This document shows positions 1-7,391 of a stretch of DNA of 51,774 nucleotides, in pieces. Origin of the DNA: Pseudomonadota bacterium (lineage in GTDB: Bacteria; Pseudomonadota; Alphaproteobacteria; GCA-2731375); the NCBI GenBank assembly GCA_027623205.1, contig JAQBYC010000019.1, forward strand, positions 1-51,774. Direction: 5' to 3'. The notes under the pieces are model-generated. The model had not been told where the DNA came from. It saw only the letters and a program-made list of their open reading frames with translations, and searched no databases. A program made the translations under genes and the position numbers. How positions within the stretch are numbered: position 1 is the stretch's first letter; each line of letters begins with the position of its first letter.

Positions 1-105
1 GATCCCAAGAGCGACTGGGGGTGGTCGGGAGGGGGAGCGGGTGGGTAAGTCAATCTCGAAAATGGTCTAGACAGCCCAAAACCTTAACTACGATTCTAAG
101 ACGCC

Positions 106-1005
106 TTATTTCTCTCCAAGATTCTTCCAGGTTTTGCCTCCGTCCAGACTCGACAGGATCGATTGGGCGCGGGTCTGTTGGTTACCTGTGATAGCGTAAA
201 GCAGCTTGGTGTTTGCGGGATCGACGGCCAGATGAGCGATATAACTTTGGCCGAAATTGTTGTTCACGACAGGCCAAACCAATTTCGGTTCGGAAGTTTT
301 TATGAGACCTGTGCCAATTTGATATGCGTAGACAGTCGCATCGGACGTGACATGGACCATGGTCGCGGTTCGTGAAACAAGATGCGCCGGTTTCCAGGAT
401 TTGCCACCGTCCGTGGATTTCGCAAGTCCGCGCTGGGTCGCCGCATAAAAGGTATTTATATCCTTGGCTGACGCCGCAAGATCGATCAGTCCAGCCGGAC
501 CAGGTCCGATTTTTGTCCAGGAATGTCCGCCGTCCCGGCTCATCTGAAGACCGCCGGACATTCCTACTATGATGCTTGGATCAGCCTTGCTGACATCCAT
601 TTGATGAAAATCCACTGGTCCATCGACGCCATCCGACAGTTTTTTCCAGGTTTTCCCTCTGTTGGTTGACGTGATAAAGCCCATGTTGCCGCCACCGGTC
701 GGGTGCCCGCTGCCAAAGAGCACATTTGGGTCCGTCGGGTGGGGCGTGAAACCCATATAGTCGTTCCGGTTCGCGGAAATTCGATCGGCGCTGCCATCAA
801 GGGCGACGGCGTATACGCCGTGGTGAGTTGCCAGATAGAGGCGCGATGTATCACCGGCATCGACCGCGATGCCATGAAAATGGGTGCTCCCCGCCAGTGT
901 CGCTACAGATGTCTCGGCTGCATGAAGCGGCTGATTGCCAAATATCAACATGCTTGGGATGGCGGCGGCGAAGAGTCGCAATAATCCGAAAGTCCTATGG
1001 TTCAT
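106..1005 (-). CDS. Secreted Asp-box (BNR/sialidase-like repeat) beta-propeller protein
   Basis: Predicted 299-residue periplasmic protein. Residues 1-30 form a signal peptide ending in a HAA-type cleavage site. At least four Asp-box motifs of the S-x-D/N-x-G-x-x-W type are visible (about residues 113-120, 156-163, 197-204 and 286-293), the signature of BNR/sortilin-like propellers. The sialidase catalytic Arg/Tyr set is not recognisable, so glycosidase activity should not be assumed. The start was placed at the ATG at 1005 because the signal peptide begins there; an upstream in-frame extension adds 25 residues without secretory character. It is the last gene of a minus-strand copper gene run, just downstream of the SCO-like gene, so a periplasmic binding or scaffold role in metal handling is likely but inferred. 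Confidence 0.8.
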   Translation of the reverse strand: MNHRTFGLLRLFAAAIPSMLIFGNQPLHAAETSVATLAGSTHFHGIAVDAGDTSRLYLATHHGVYAVALDGSADRISANRNDYMGFTPHPTDPNVLFGSGHPTGGGNMGFITSTNRGKTWKKLSDGVDGPVDFHQMDVSKADPSIIVGMSGGLQMSRDGGHSWTKIGPGPAGLIDLAASAKDINTFYAATQRGLAKSTDGGKSWKPAHLVSRTATMVHVTSDATVYAYQIGTGLIKTSEPKLVWPVVNNNFGQSYIAHLAVDPANTKLLYAITGNQQTRAQSILSSLDGGKTWKNLGEK

Positions 1006-1098
1006 TTTCGTCTCACTATTTGGTTGTTGGTGATTGATTTCAATTGGTCTGCATGCCTCGCGGCATGGGATCAGAGGCATGACGATCCGCCGCGCCCG

Positions 1099-1791
1099 TC
1101 ATTGTTTGAACATGCCTTGAATCTTGTTCCACATCCCCTGGCTTTTGCTTTTCCCGGCTCCATGTATGTCGTTGGTAAGGGCGTTGATGAACAACACCAG
1201 GTTGGTTGACTGAAACTGGAGACCGTGAAAGTTTGCCCGCCAGCGACCTTCCATGTCGATCACATGCGTGACGACACCATGGACTTGATAACCGTCCCCC
1301 TCCTGCGTGAATTTGTGGCCAAATCGCTCAACAAGCTCCCGCGTCGCCGTAATTCTCTGGGGACCGCTGGTTAGAAAAGCCCAATTCACCGGGTCCAGGC
1401 CGTGATCCCGACCGTAGGTTCGCATCACCTCCGGCGTATCATTCTTTGGATCTGTGGTGATGGTGACGAACCGCACCAGTTCACGCATGGGCGTCTGATT
1501 TGTCATCGCCTGAATTTCGGCGATGCGCTCCGCGTGCAGCGGGCAGATATCCGGGCAGTTGGTGTAGATAAAATGCAGGACGACGACCTTGCCCCGTAGC
1601 GCGGACAAGCCGACAGTGCGGCCATCGGCGTCCTGAAGTATGAAGTCCGGCGCTTCCCGGTCGAGGGACTGGAAGTATTTTTCCCTGTCCCGGAGCTGGT
1701 TTTCCAAGCTTTGCAGCGAATGAGCAGCGGCCTCATTAGCATTCGTCAACAAGAGAAACACTCCTAGTCCCAATGCCACAAGAATTCTCAT
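1099..1791 (-). CDS. SCO1/SenC/PrrC-family copper chaperone or thiol oxidoreductase
   Basis: A 230-residue protein with an N-terminal signal or anchor segment (residues 1-23) and a thioredoxin-fold SCO domain. The Cu-binding CxxxC motif is present as CPDIC (Cys79, Cys83), followed by the conserved aspartate-containing TTDP segment and a late His in the THVID stretch that would complete a Cys2-His copper site. SCO proteins deliver copper to the CuA site of cytochrome oxidase or act as periplasmic thiol reductases. The start at 1791 has a strong GGAGAAG ribosome site. An alternative ATG at 1881 overlaps the stop of the upstream membrane gene (TGATG) and would suggest translational coupling, but its extra 30 residues place a second hydrophobic stretch before the clear signal peptide. 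Neighbours are copper genes, fitting a copper role. Confidence 0.88.
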   Translation of the reverse strand: MRILVALGLGVFLLLTNANEAAAHSLQSLENQLRDREKYFQSLDREAPDFILQDADGRTVGLSALRGKVVVLHFIYTNCPDICPLHAERIAEIQAMTNQTPMRELVRFVTITTDPKNDTPEVMRTYGRDHGLDPVNWAFLTSGPQRITATRELVERFGHKFTQEGDGYQVHGVVTHVIDMEGRWRANFHGLQFQSTNLVLFINALTNDIHGAGKSKSQGMWNKIQGMFKQ

Positions 1792-1880
1792 CAAATCTTC
1801 TCCAAGCGCGGGAATTGAAAGCGGGACCGCGCTGACAGGCGCGACACCAACGATGGCAATCAATGCATTCGGTGACCTCA

Positions 1881-2702
1881 TCAAAGGGTTTCTCCGAACT
1901 CGTCGACCGCGATTTTCGCTCGCTGCCGCTTCCGGCGTTGATCGAGCAACAGCTTGACTGCGACGGGAACTAAGGTAAGCGTGCCGAGGGCAAGAATGGC
2001 GATCATTACCCGGCGGGCGTCCATTGACGCCATCTCGCCACCGAAATGAGCGAGCAGAAAGCTTGCCGGAACTATCCCTGCCAGCGTCGCCGCGGCGAAC
2101 CGCCATATGGTCAGAGGGGTAAGACCTGCGGCGTAGCTGACGATATCGAAGGAAATGAAAGGCATCAGCCGGGTCACGAATACGATCACCATCAGCATGT
2201 TCTGGGAACCCAGCAACCCTAGCGATAGCCGCGCGCCAAACCATCTGCGTAGCACGTCGTAGCCGACTAAGCGGGCAATGGCGAAGGCGATGAGGGCTCC
2301 GGTCTCGGATCCGATCGCAACATAGAGGGTTCCCCAAATATGGCCGTAGACGGCACCAGCCGCCAGAGCGATCGGCGCGCTGGGGATCGGGTTCAAGACG
2401 ATCGCTACGGCCAACAGGCCGATAACCGCGAGCGGTCCGAGCAATCCGAGCCGGGCTATGAGGTCCTGAAGGACCAGCCCGTCCAAGATCGCGGCCAGTG
2501 CGCCGGTCCAGGATAGGACTCCATAGCCCCCACCCAGAACGGCGACGATCACGATACCCGCAATGATCTTTCCACGACCAAACCCCGCCGATGATCGGCC
2601 CTCGTCCCGGCCGCACAACAAGGCGCCGCTAGGCACGACGCCACCGTCCTTCCTGTCTGTGCCTACCGTCTCGTCTGCCGCCACGCTGAGTTCCTTTCGC
2701 AT
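1881..2702 (-). CDS. TVP38/TMEM64-family (DedA/VTT-like) inner-membrane protein
   Basis: A 273-residue integral membrane protein. After a hydrophilic N-terminus of about 45 residues come several hydrophobic segments and the VTT-type core: a proline-rich NPIPSAP stretch, a glycine-rich AGAVYGHIWGT loop and a downstream RLMPFISFDIVSYAAGL re-entrant-like segment, ending in a basic cytoplasmic tail. The family is related to DedA proteins, several of which move lipids such as undecaprenyl phosphate across the membrane; the substrate of this member cannot be told. Its stop overlaps a possible start of the SCO gene, so the two are probably co-transcribed. TVP38-like genes occur repeatedly in metal and mercury resistance islands, which agrees with the context here. 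Confidence 0.82.
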   Translation of the reverse strand: MRKELSVAADETVGTDRKDGGVVPSGALLCGRDEGRSSAGFGRGKIIAGIVIVAVLGGGYGVLSWTGALAAILDGLVLQDLIARLGLLGPLAVIGLLAVAIVLNPIPSAPIALAAGAVYGHIWGTLYVAIGSETGALIAFAIARLVGYDVLRRWFGARLSLGLLGSQNMLMVIVFVTRLMPFISFDIVSYAAGLTPLTIWRFAAATLAGIVPASFLLAHFGGEMASMDARRVMIAILALGTLTLVPVAVKLLLDQRRKRQRAKIAVDEFGETL

Positions 2703-2751
2703 TCTGTCTTAACGAGGGTCCTGATCTCGGCGGGAGGCGTATGACCTCCCA

Positions 2752-2859
2752 TCATCGATCACGATAATTTTTCATCTCCATCGTCGTAGGCCATTGGCGT
2801 GGAAATGATCCGGTGGCCATGGCGCTCGCGGTCACCAGTGTTTTCAGATGAGCCTTTAT
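2752..2859 (-). pseudogene. Possible remnant of a small secreted protein with a mutated start codon
   Basis: In the 220-base gap between two minus-strand genes, an AAAGGA ribosome-site-like sequence is followed at normal spacing by ATA rather than ATG. The frame then reads like a signal peptide (K-A-H-L-K-T-L-V-T-A-S-A-M-A) before losing that character. A one-step frame change gives a plausible cleavage region (STPMAYDDG). This fits a dead small secreted-protein gene, but the evidence is only composition and position, so it could be chance. Confidence 0.22.
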
Positions 2860-2922
2860 GTCGTATCCTTTCTTTCCAAAGTTGAGTGTGAAGTGACGAA
2901 ATGGGAAACGGTCCGCCGTCCT

Positions 2923-3207
2923 TCATGCACTTGGGTCTGGGTCTCCCTTGGAATGAGCGCCCTCTGCTGGGATCTTGCTGCCGGATGCGCATGATTTGCC
3001 CCCAGATATGTTCATGCAGAGCCCTAGGGCGCACATCGCCGCGCAGGGAAGGACGGCCAGCAGGATGGACGCGGCACCCACTGCTTCCAGCCAACCCCAG
3101 TTCATTGCCATGCCGCCGGCCGCGATCCCGATGGCTAGAATTATCAGACCGCGTCTGCCGCCGATATAGGGCCAGATCGTGTTCACCATGCCTTGGGCGA
3201 GCGCCAT
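2923..3207 (-). CDS. Small Cys-containing membrane protein of copper gene clusters
   Basis: A 94-residue protein with two hydrophobic segments (about residues 18-36 and 40-60) and a cysteine-rich stretch just after and at the end of the second one (C-A-A-M-C-A-L-G-L-C-M-N) plus one more Cys in the hydrophilic tail. The start at 3207 has an AGAGGA ribosome site at good spacing. I do not recognise a named domain; short proteins of this plan, with the CAAMCALGLCMN-like segment, recur beside multicopper oxidase genes. The Met and Cys residues at the membrane interface could bind Cu(I), which is inference. It lies between the TlpA-like and TVP38-like genes in the same direction. Confidence 0.72.
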   Translation of the reverse strand: MALAQGMVNTIWPYIGGRRGLIILAIGIAAGGMAMNWGWLEAVGAASILLAVLPCAAMCALGLCMNISGGKSCASGSKIPAEGAHSKGDPDPSA

Positions 3208-3233
3208 CGACGTTCCTCTTGAACTTGATGTTC

Positions 3234-3920
3234 TCATTGGTCTTTCTGCTGCGTTTGATCTTCCGTGGACTGGATGGGCGCCGAGGCATGGGGCTTGTTC
3301 GGCTTTGTGAGATGTTCGCGAAGAAAGGCGATCAATTCCGGGCTGTCCCACTCGGCGGGGCCGACGAGCCTTCCCAATTCGCGGCCTTTTCGATCGACCA
3401 GCAACGTCGTGGGAATGCCAACGACACCAAGCTGGCGCATCACTCGACTGGATTTGTCGGCATAGACGCTGAGAGATTTGAGACCCAGCTCCCGGTAGAA
3501 CGCCTTGACGACGGGCGCGCCCTGACGATCGATGGAGAGCGCGACGACCTCGAAATCCGGCCCGCCGAGCATGGCTTGCAGACGATCCAATGTCGGCATT
3601 TCGCGGCGGCATGGTCCGCACCATGTGGCCCAGATGTTCAACAGCACCAGCCTGCCCCGAAAGTCGGCGAGGGTGAGCGCGCGATCCTCGCCGTCCACAA
3701 ACCGGAGCTCGGGAAGCGCCCGTGGCTCCTCCAGAAGCGTAAAGCTAAACCCTGCATTCGCAGACGGTTTCGCCTCTAAAGTAACCGCCGCCGATCGGAC
3801 CGCTGAGTTGGATGACGAAAAATTCCAGTACTTCGCCACAACGACGATGGTCAGCGTCACGGCGATCAGCAGGCTTGCCGCAGCTATCACTTTTTGAACA
3901 GTCACCAAATTCATGATCAT
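3234..3920 (-). CDS. TlpA/ResA-like membrane-anchored thiol-disulfide oxidoreductase
   Basis: A 228-residue protein with an N-terminal membrane anchor (residues about 10-30) and a periplasmic thioredoxin fold. The active site is WCGPC (Cys101, Cys104) and the cis-proline loop is GIPTTLLVD. A charged, Gln-rich tail follows the domain. TlpA/ResA proteins reduce apo-cytochrome c cysteines or copper-site cysteines of SCO/CuA proteins, which fits the nearby c-type cytochrome and SCO genes. Its ATG at 3920 overlaps the stop codon of the upstream dsbE fragment as ATGA, so it may be translationally coupled to it. A second ATG lies six bases further in (3914), and either could be used. Confidence 0.87.
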   Translation of the reverse strand: MIMNLVTVQKVIAAASLLIAVTLTIVVVAKYWNFSSSNSAVRSAAVTLEAKPSANAGFSFTLLEEPRALPELRFVDGEDRALTLADFRGRLVLLNIWATWCGPCRREMPTLDRLQAMLGGPDFEVVALSIDRQGAPVVKAFYRELGLKSLSVYADKSSRVMRQLGVVGIPTTLLVDRKGRELGRLVGPAEWDSPELIAFLREHLTKPNKPHASAPIQSTEDQTQQKDQ

Positions 3921-4081
3921 TCGCTCTCGGACACCGGTGCGGCCGGCAAAATCGTTTGGTTGGTTTTCTGCAACCGTCTGATCAAAGGAAGAAGCATCTC
4001 TTCGAGCGCTTTCGGCGTGATCGCACCAATATGCTTATCGGCGATCTGTCCATTCCGGTTGATGACGAAGGTCTCGGGCAT
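3917..4081 (-). pseudogene. dsbE: C-terminal fragment of a DsbE/CcmG thioredoxin (54 codons, still open)
   Basis: The frame reads MPETFVINRNGQIADKHIGA and on to a stop. It matches, with substitutions, the C-terminal third of the complete DsbE at 7392-7994 (VPETFIVGPDGRIAHKHIGA there). The N-terminal anchor and the CxxC active site are missing, so it cannot be a thioredoxin. The fragment is nevertheless intact in frame. It begins with an ATG two bases after the stop of the 46-residue gene, has a GGGAGG ribosome site and ends in an ATGA overlap with the TlpA-like gene. It may simply be a deletion remnant, or it may be translated as a short peptide that couples its neighbours. Confidence 0.75.
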
Positions 4082-4082
4082 G

Positions 4083-4223
4083 CTAATCCTCCCGGCGTCT
4101 GGTAAAGAACAGGTATTTGACGAGTGCCGCCACGGCCAAGATCGGCAGAACGGTGATCAGAACACCGAACCCGCCCATGAACCAACCGCCCATCATGCCT
4201 CCGCCCGTCATGTTGTTCATCAT
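4083..4223 (-). CDS. 46-residue Met/Gly-rich single-span membrane protein
   Basis: A short gene with a good AGGGAG ribosome site before a double ATG. The product begins MMNNMTGGGMMGGWFMGG, then one hydrophobic span (about residues 19-40), then a positive tail (TRRRED). Met clusters on the predicted periplasmic face resemble the methionine-rich Cu(I) sites of other small proteins in copper islands, including the SHOCT-type protein at 11946. It follows the cytochrome c gene by 24 bases and precedes the dsbE fragment by one base. No named family was recognised. It is too short for most gene finders but has codon structure and a ribosome site. Confidence 0.6.
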   Translation of the reverse strand: MMNNMTGGGMMGGWFMGGFGVLITVLPILAVAALVKYLFFTRRRED

Positions 4224-4247
4224 TGCAAAATCTCCCTATTCCGTTCT

Positions 4248-4940
4248 TCAGCATCTCTCTTTGATGAATTGGCTAATCTCCGCTGGAGACGAAAACACAA
4301 GGGAAGCCCGGTCGACCCTCATGCCAGAGCCGACAATTACGGGGCGCTCTTTTGGCGGCCCCTTCGTACTCGTATCGCTTTTGAAGCGGAGATTGAACTC
4401 CCAGTATTTTGAGATTTCCCCGGTTGCCGTCGTTATCTGGTAGGTGTCTCGACAATGGCTGAGCGCCGTCACCTGAAATTTGGTTGGTGGATTTGAGCGA
4501 TCGGCGGGATCGGCCCTGCTGGTCGATTTCACCGACGACACTCCACTTCCCGACCCGAGTTGCTTCAAGTAGGCGACAATGTCCAGGCGCTCAGCGGCGT
4601 TGTCCATACCGCGTATTCGCATTGATGTGCCGGGTACCATCGACCCTGGATCGCGGAGCCAAAAGTTCAGCGTCTTATCGCTCCAGACAATTCCGGAGCT
4701 CCTGATCGCCTCTGAATAGCGGTCGAAACTCTCGATGGCGCCGGCGTTTTTGCCCCAAATGTTCGAAAGGCTCGGGCCGGTCTTGTGCAGACTCGGTTCC
4801 ACCGAATGGCACGCGACACACTTGAGAAACGCCTTCCTTCCCTGATCGGGATTACCGGCGGCCAAGACACCCGAGGCGCTAAAAAGCAGCGCGGCAATAG
4901 CTGCAAGTGCGCGCGACGCGAGAAAACTCTTGCCCTTCAT
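4248..4940 (-). CDS. Periplasmic class I cytochrome c with an unusual C-terminal domain
   Basis: A 230-residue protein with a signal peptide (residues 1-28, cleavage after VLAAG-like sequence). The heme site CVACH lies at 41-45 and a likely axial Met in the VPGTSM stretch near residue 107, so residues 29-130 form a complete mono-heme cytochrome c of the cyt c2/c550 type. A linker rich in Ser and Arg leads to about 90 extra residues containing two cysteines, one of them the last residue (KERC). I do not recognise this second domain. The start at 4940 was chosen because the signal peptide starts there; its ribosome site AAAGGA sits in the end of the multicopper oxidase gene. It is directly downstream of the oxidase and is a plausible electron partner of it, by inference. 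Confidence 0.85.
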   Translation of the reverse strand: MKGKSFLASRALAAIAALLFSASGVLAAGNPDQGRKAFLKCVACHSVEPSLHKTGPSLSNIWGKNAGAIESFDRYSEAIRSSGIVWSDKTLNFWLRDPGSMVPGTSMRIRGMDNAAERLDIVAYLKQLGSGSGVSSVKSTSRADPADRSNPPTKFQVTALSHCRDTYQITTATGEISKYWEFNLRFKSDTSTKGPPKERPVIVGSGMRVDRASLVFSSPAEISQFIKERC

Positions 4941-4956
4941 TCGAACCGCTTTTCCT

Positions 4957-6369
4957 TTATGAGACACGGACAATGCCCATCATGCCGGCGGCCAGGTGTT
5001 CGGCGATATGGCAATGGAACATCCAGTCGCCGGGATTGTCCGCGACAAAAGCGATATCAGCGTTCTCGCGCGGCGCAATCAAGACGGTATCCTGCCACTC
5101 GCGGTATGGCGTTTGCCGCCCATTTCGTGAGATAACACGGAAGGAATGGCCGTGCAGATGGATCGGATGATACCAGGCGGTCTCGTTCCGCAGGGTCAAG
5201 ACATGGGAGCGGCCCTGCTCCAGTGTCAGCAATGGTTCCATCACCGGCCCTTCGAAAGCCACGCCGTTGATTGTCCACATCTTGCCGCCGCCCATCATCC
5301 GGCCCATCATTCCACCACCCATCATCCCGCCACCCATCATCCCGCCACCAAACGCAACCTCGTGGCGCTTTGCGCGCGCGATATCCGGTTCCGGCATGGT
5401 GTTTGCCAGCAGGCGAATGGAAAATACGGGCGGTCTTGCCCGCAATGCCGGCTTGTCCGAATAAACAATATCGATCAGCCTGTAAGTCTGAGACGGGTAG
5501 AACCGGTCGACGACCGTAAACGACTGTCCTGACTCGTTTGCCATATCAATAATGAGATCGATCCGCATCGCGGGGCCCAGAACAACCAGCCCGTTTGCTG
5601 GGCCATGGGGCTCCACCGGTTGACCGTCGTAGGCGATGATGCGCGGCCGATGAGCGCCGAAGTCCAGTCCAAATATCCGCGCATTTGCCGTGTTGATGAG
5701 CCTCAGCCGTATACGCTCGCCGGCGCGAACCTCGAAACTATCCGGCATTTGGCCGTTGATCGTCACCGTGTTCCCAAGGCGGCCCGCCATTCCGGCGTCC
5801 ATGCGATTGCCGAAGTCGTCCGAGATCGCTGCATTGGACAAAAGCCGCCAATCATCGAGCACCCAGGTTATGTCGCGATCCACCTCGATCGGTTCACGCT
5901 CTTCGACGATCATTGGGCCGGAAAGTCCGCGCCCGATCTGCTCGGCGCTGTTCGTGTGCGGGTGATACCAATACGTTCCGGCGTCCGGAACATCGAACTC
6001 GTAGGTGAAGGTTTCGCCGGGCGCGATCGGTTTCTGGGTGAGGTGTGGGACACCATCCATGGCGTTCGGCAGCCGCAGGCCGTGCGAATGGACCGTCGTC
6101 TCTTCGTCGAGGCGATTTTCGACAGTAAATTTCAGGCGTTCGCCCTGGCGTACACGAATTTCCGGCCCCGGCACCTGGCCGTTATATGACCATACGGTCG
6201 TCTGGGGATATGCTTTTCCGGCTAGGGCAGCACGGCCGGGTTCCGCCCTGAGCGGAAAGTCCGCCGTCATGGGCGCGGCAAGCAGAGACCGAACCGGCAT
6301 CGAAGCCGCAAGGGAAACGCCTAGTCCCGCCCGCACTACAGATCGACGGGAAACAATCGTGTTTCGCAT
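4957..6369 (-). CDS. Tat-exported multicopper oxidase (CueO/CopA-like) with Met-rich loop
   Basis: A 470-residue three-cupredoxin oxidase. The N-terminus carries a twin-arginine signal (SRRSVVRAG, residues 7-15). All four copper-ligand motifs are present: HSHG (94-97), WYHPHT (134-139), HPIHLHGH (401-408) and HCHIAEH (452-458), giving a type 1 site and the trinuclear cluster. A GGGMM-type repeat block (about 341-364) replaces the Met-rich region that binds Cu(I) in CueO. The start at 6369 has a GGAGG ribosome site and begins just before the Tat motif; a 32-residue upstream extension is rejected. Such enzymes oxidise Cu(I) to less toxic Cu(II) in the periplasm. It is followed by the cytochrome c gene and preceded by a small secreted Cys protein. 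Confidence 0.93.
   Translation of the reverse strand: MRNTIVSRRSVVRAGLGVSLAASMPVRSLLAAPMTADFPLRAEPGRAALAGKAYPQTTVWSYNGQVPGPEIRVRQGERLKFTVENRLDEETTVHSHGLRLPNAMDGVPHLTQKPIAPGETFTYEFDVPDAGTYWYHPHTNSAEQIGRGLSGPMIVEEREPIEVDRDITWVLDDWRLLSNAAISDDFGNRMDAGMAGRLGNTVTINGQMPDSFEVRAGERIRLRLINTANARIFGLDFGAHRPRIIAYDGQPVEPHGPANGLVVLGPAMRIDLIIDMANESGQSFTVVDRFYPSQTYRLIDIVYSDKPALRARPPVFSIRLLANTMPEPDIARAKRHEVAFGGGMMGGGMMGGGMMGRMMGGGKMWTINGVAFEGPVMEPLLTLEQGRSHVLTLRNETAWYHPIHLHGHSFRVISRNGRQTPYREWQDTVLIAPRENADIAFVADNPGDWMFHCHIAEHLAAGMMGIVRVS
5285..5350 (-). repeat. Short tandem repeat coding the Met/Gly block of the multicopper oxidase
   Basis: The plus strand shows CCCATCAT at 5291, 5303, 5318 and 5333 with 12- and 15-base spacing, encoding GGGMM units on the minus strand. 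Such a repeat can change unit number by slippage and so alter the number of Met ligands. Confidence 0.75.
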
Positions 6370-6513
6370 TCGAACGGCCCTCCATCCAACAGATATCCAC
6401 TGAGACAGCCTGGCCGACAAGCGGCCGTACTCCGCGGAAAAACTGACCCAGGGTACCATTGGCACCGGGCCAACAGCGCTGGCGGCCCCATCGGGAACTA
6501 CCGCCGCGCTTTT

Positions 6514-6861
6514 CTAGATGGAGAGTCGGGGAGGATAAGGATCGGGCGTGACGGATAGCCCAACATTGGCTGTTGGGATCGACCGTAAATACGTAGCCAG
6601 CGGTTGCCGCCCAAACTCCGGCGTTTCAAAGACAATGCCTGTGAGGCCGACGCAAAAGACGGTCGGGCAGAGCGCGCTCATGGCCGGCGAGGCGCCGCAA
6701 TCGTCGCAGCGGTCCAGTGTCGGAGTTTCAGCGTGTCCAGCACAAGAGTCTGGCGAAGCCACGGCGAAGGCAGCCATGGCAATCCCCTGCATCGGCAAGC
6801 CGATCACGAAAGATAGCGCCACCAAAGCGGCGCAAAGGCGTTGAAACCGAACTCTGTTCAT
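6514..6861 (-). CDS. Small secreted Cys-containing protein of copper loci (DUF2946-like style)
   Basis: A 115-residue protein with a signal peptide (about residues 1-30, ending MAAFA). The mature part has cysteines spaced as C-A-G-H, then C-D-D-C-G, then two later Cys, and ends in a proline motif (DPYPPRLSI). It is the first gene of the minus-strand run with the multicopper oxidase. The protein at 9893 has the same general plan, with secretion signal, paired Cys and a terminal proline-rich motif. Short proteins of this type, sometimes annotated DUF2946 or CopL-like, are common next to copper genes; the assignment is by appearance only. A metal-binding or sensing role is inferred from the Cys and His residues. 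Confidence 0.65.
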   Translation of the reverse strand: MNRVRFQRLCAALVALSFVIGLPMQGIAMAAFAVASPDSCAGHAETPTLDRCDDCGASPAMSALCPTVFCVGLTGIVFETPEFGRQPLATYLRSIPTANVGLSVTPDPYPPRLSI

Positions 6862-6966
6862 AGGTCAACGACGTAGCATGGGTAGGAATTATCTTCAAGA
6901 AACGTCTGTTCAACCCTTCGCGACCAGATGCCACATTGGTGTCCGCCGATGTCGATGCATCTCAAA

Positions 6967-7150
6967 GGCAGTGTCAGGGGAAACCGGCTTGAACTGGTGA
7001 GGCGCATTTCGCAACGTCCTTTAATGAGACATCCATTCCGATATTTCAAGACGACACCCGAGATCATCCGCTTGGCCGTGATGATGTATTTCCGGTTTCC
7101 GCACCTCTGGCGGGCTGTCGATCACGAAGGCGAAGGGCCGGAGCCACTCT
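6967..7150 (+). mobile_element. Remnant 1 of an IS6-family insertion sequence
   Basis: The left end GGCAGTGTCAGG at 6967 is an IS6-type terminal repeat. From ATG 7024 the frame reads HPFRYFKTTPEIIRLAVMMY followed by FRFP, the conserved N-terminus of IS6 transposases. It then jumps in frame to HLWRAVDHEGE, which in complete transposases lies about 50-60 residues further on. The rest of the transposase and the right inverted repeat are missing; the sequence runs into the ccdA remnant near 7150. The element therefore cannot transpose by itself. It sits between the copper run and the ccdA remnant. Confidence 0.8.
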
Positions 7151-7391
7151 GTAACCGACGGCCGATGCGTCCAACTGATTTGAGACGCCGCGGGACCGAC
7201 CCGGTAAAGACCGCCACCTGCAAGAATGGAATGCCTAAACCACGGGCATAGACAATCAACAACGATGCGCTCCCTGCGACGGTGCCGTGGGCGTCGCTCA
7301 AAGTAGGAACACTGCCAAGAATGGGGCCGATACACGGTGTCCAGCCAAAAACAAAGGCCCAAGGCGCGCTAACACCGGCGATCTCGAGCAT
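7151..7391 (-). pseudogene. ccdA: Internally deleted and truncated ccdA (cytochrome c biogenesis membrane protein)
   Basis: The first eight residues (MLEIAGVS) look like the normal start of CcdA and overlap the dsbE stop codon (TAGATG). They join directly to APWAFVFGWTPCIGPILGS, which in CcdA/DsbD family proteins lies after the third or fourth membrane span and carries the second conserved Cys. Roughly 110-120 residues with the first Cys are missing, and the C-terminus is lost where the IS6 remnant begins. One conserved Cys alone cannot carry electrons across the membrane, so this is a dead gene. Intact CcdA would have supplied reducing power to DsbE/TlpA in the same cluster. Confidence 0.78.

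Noticed and set aside
1792-2616. Upstream extension of the SCO gene to about 2616
   Set aside because: It lies in another frame over the TVP38-like membrane gene and has an Arg-rich shadow sequence; the SCO signal peptide starts at 1791.
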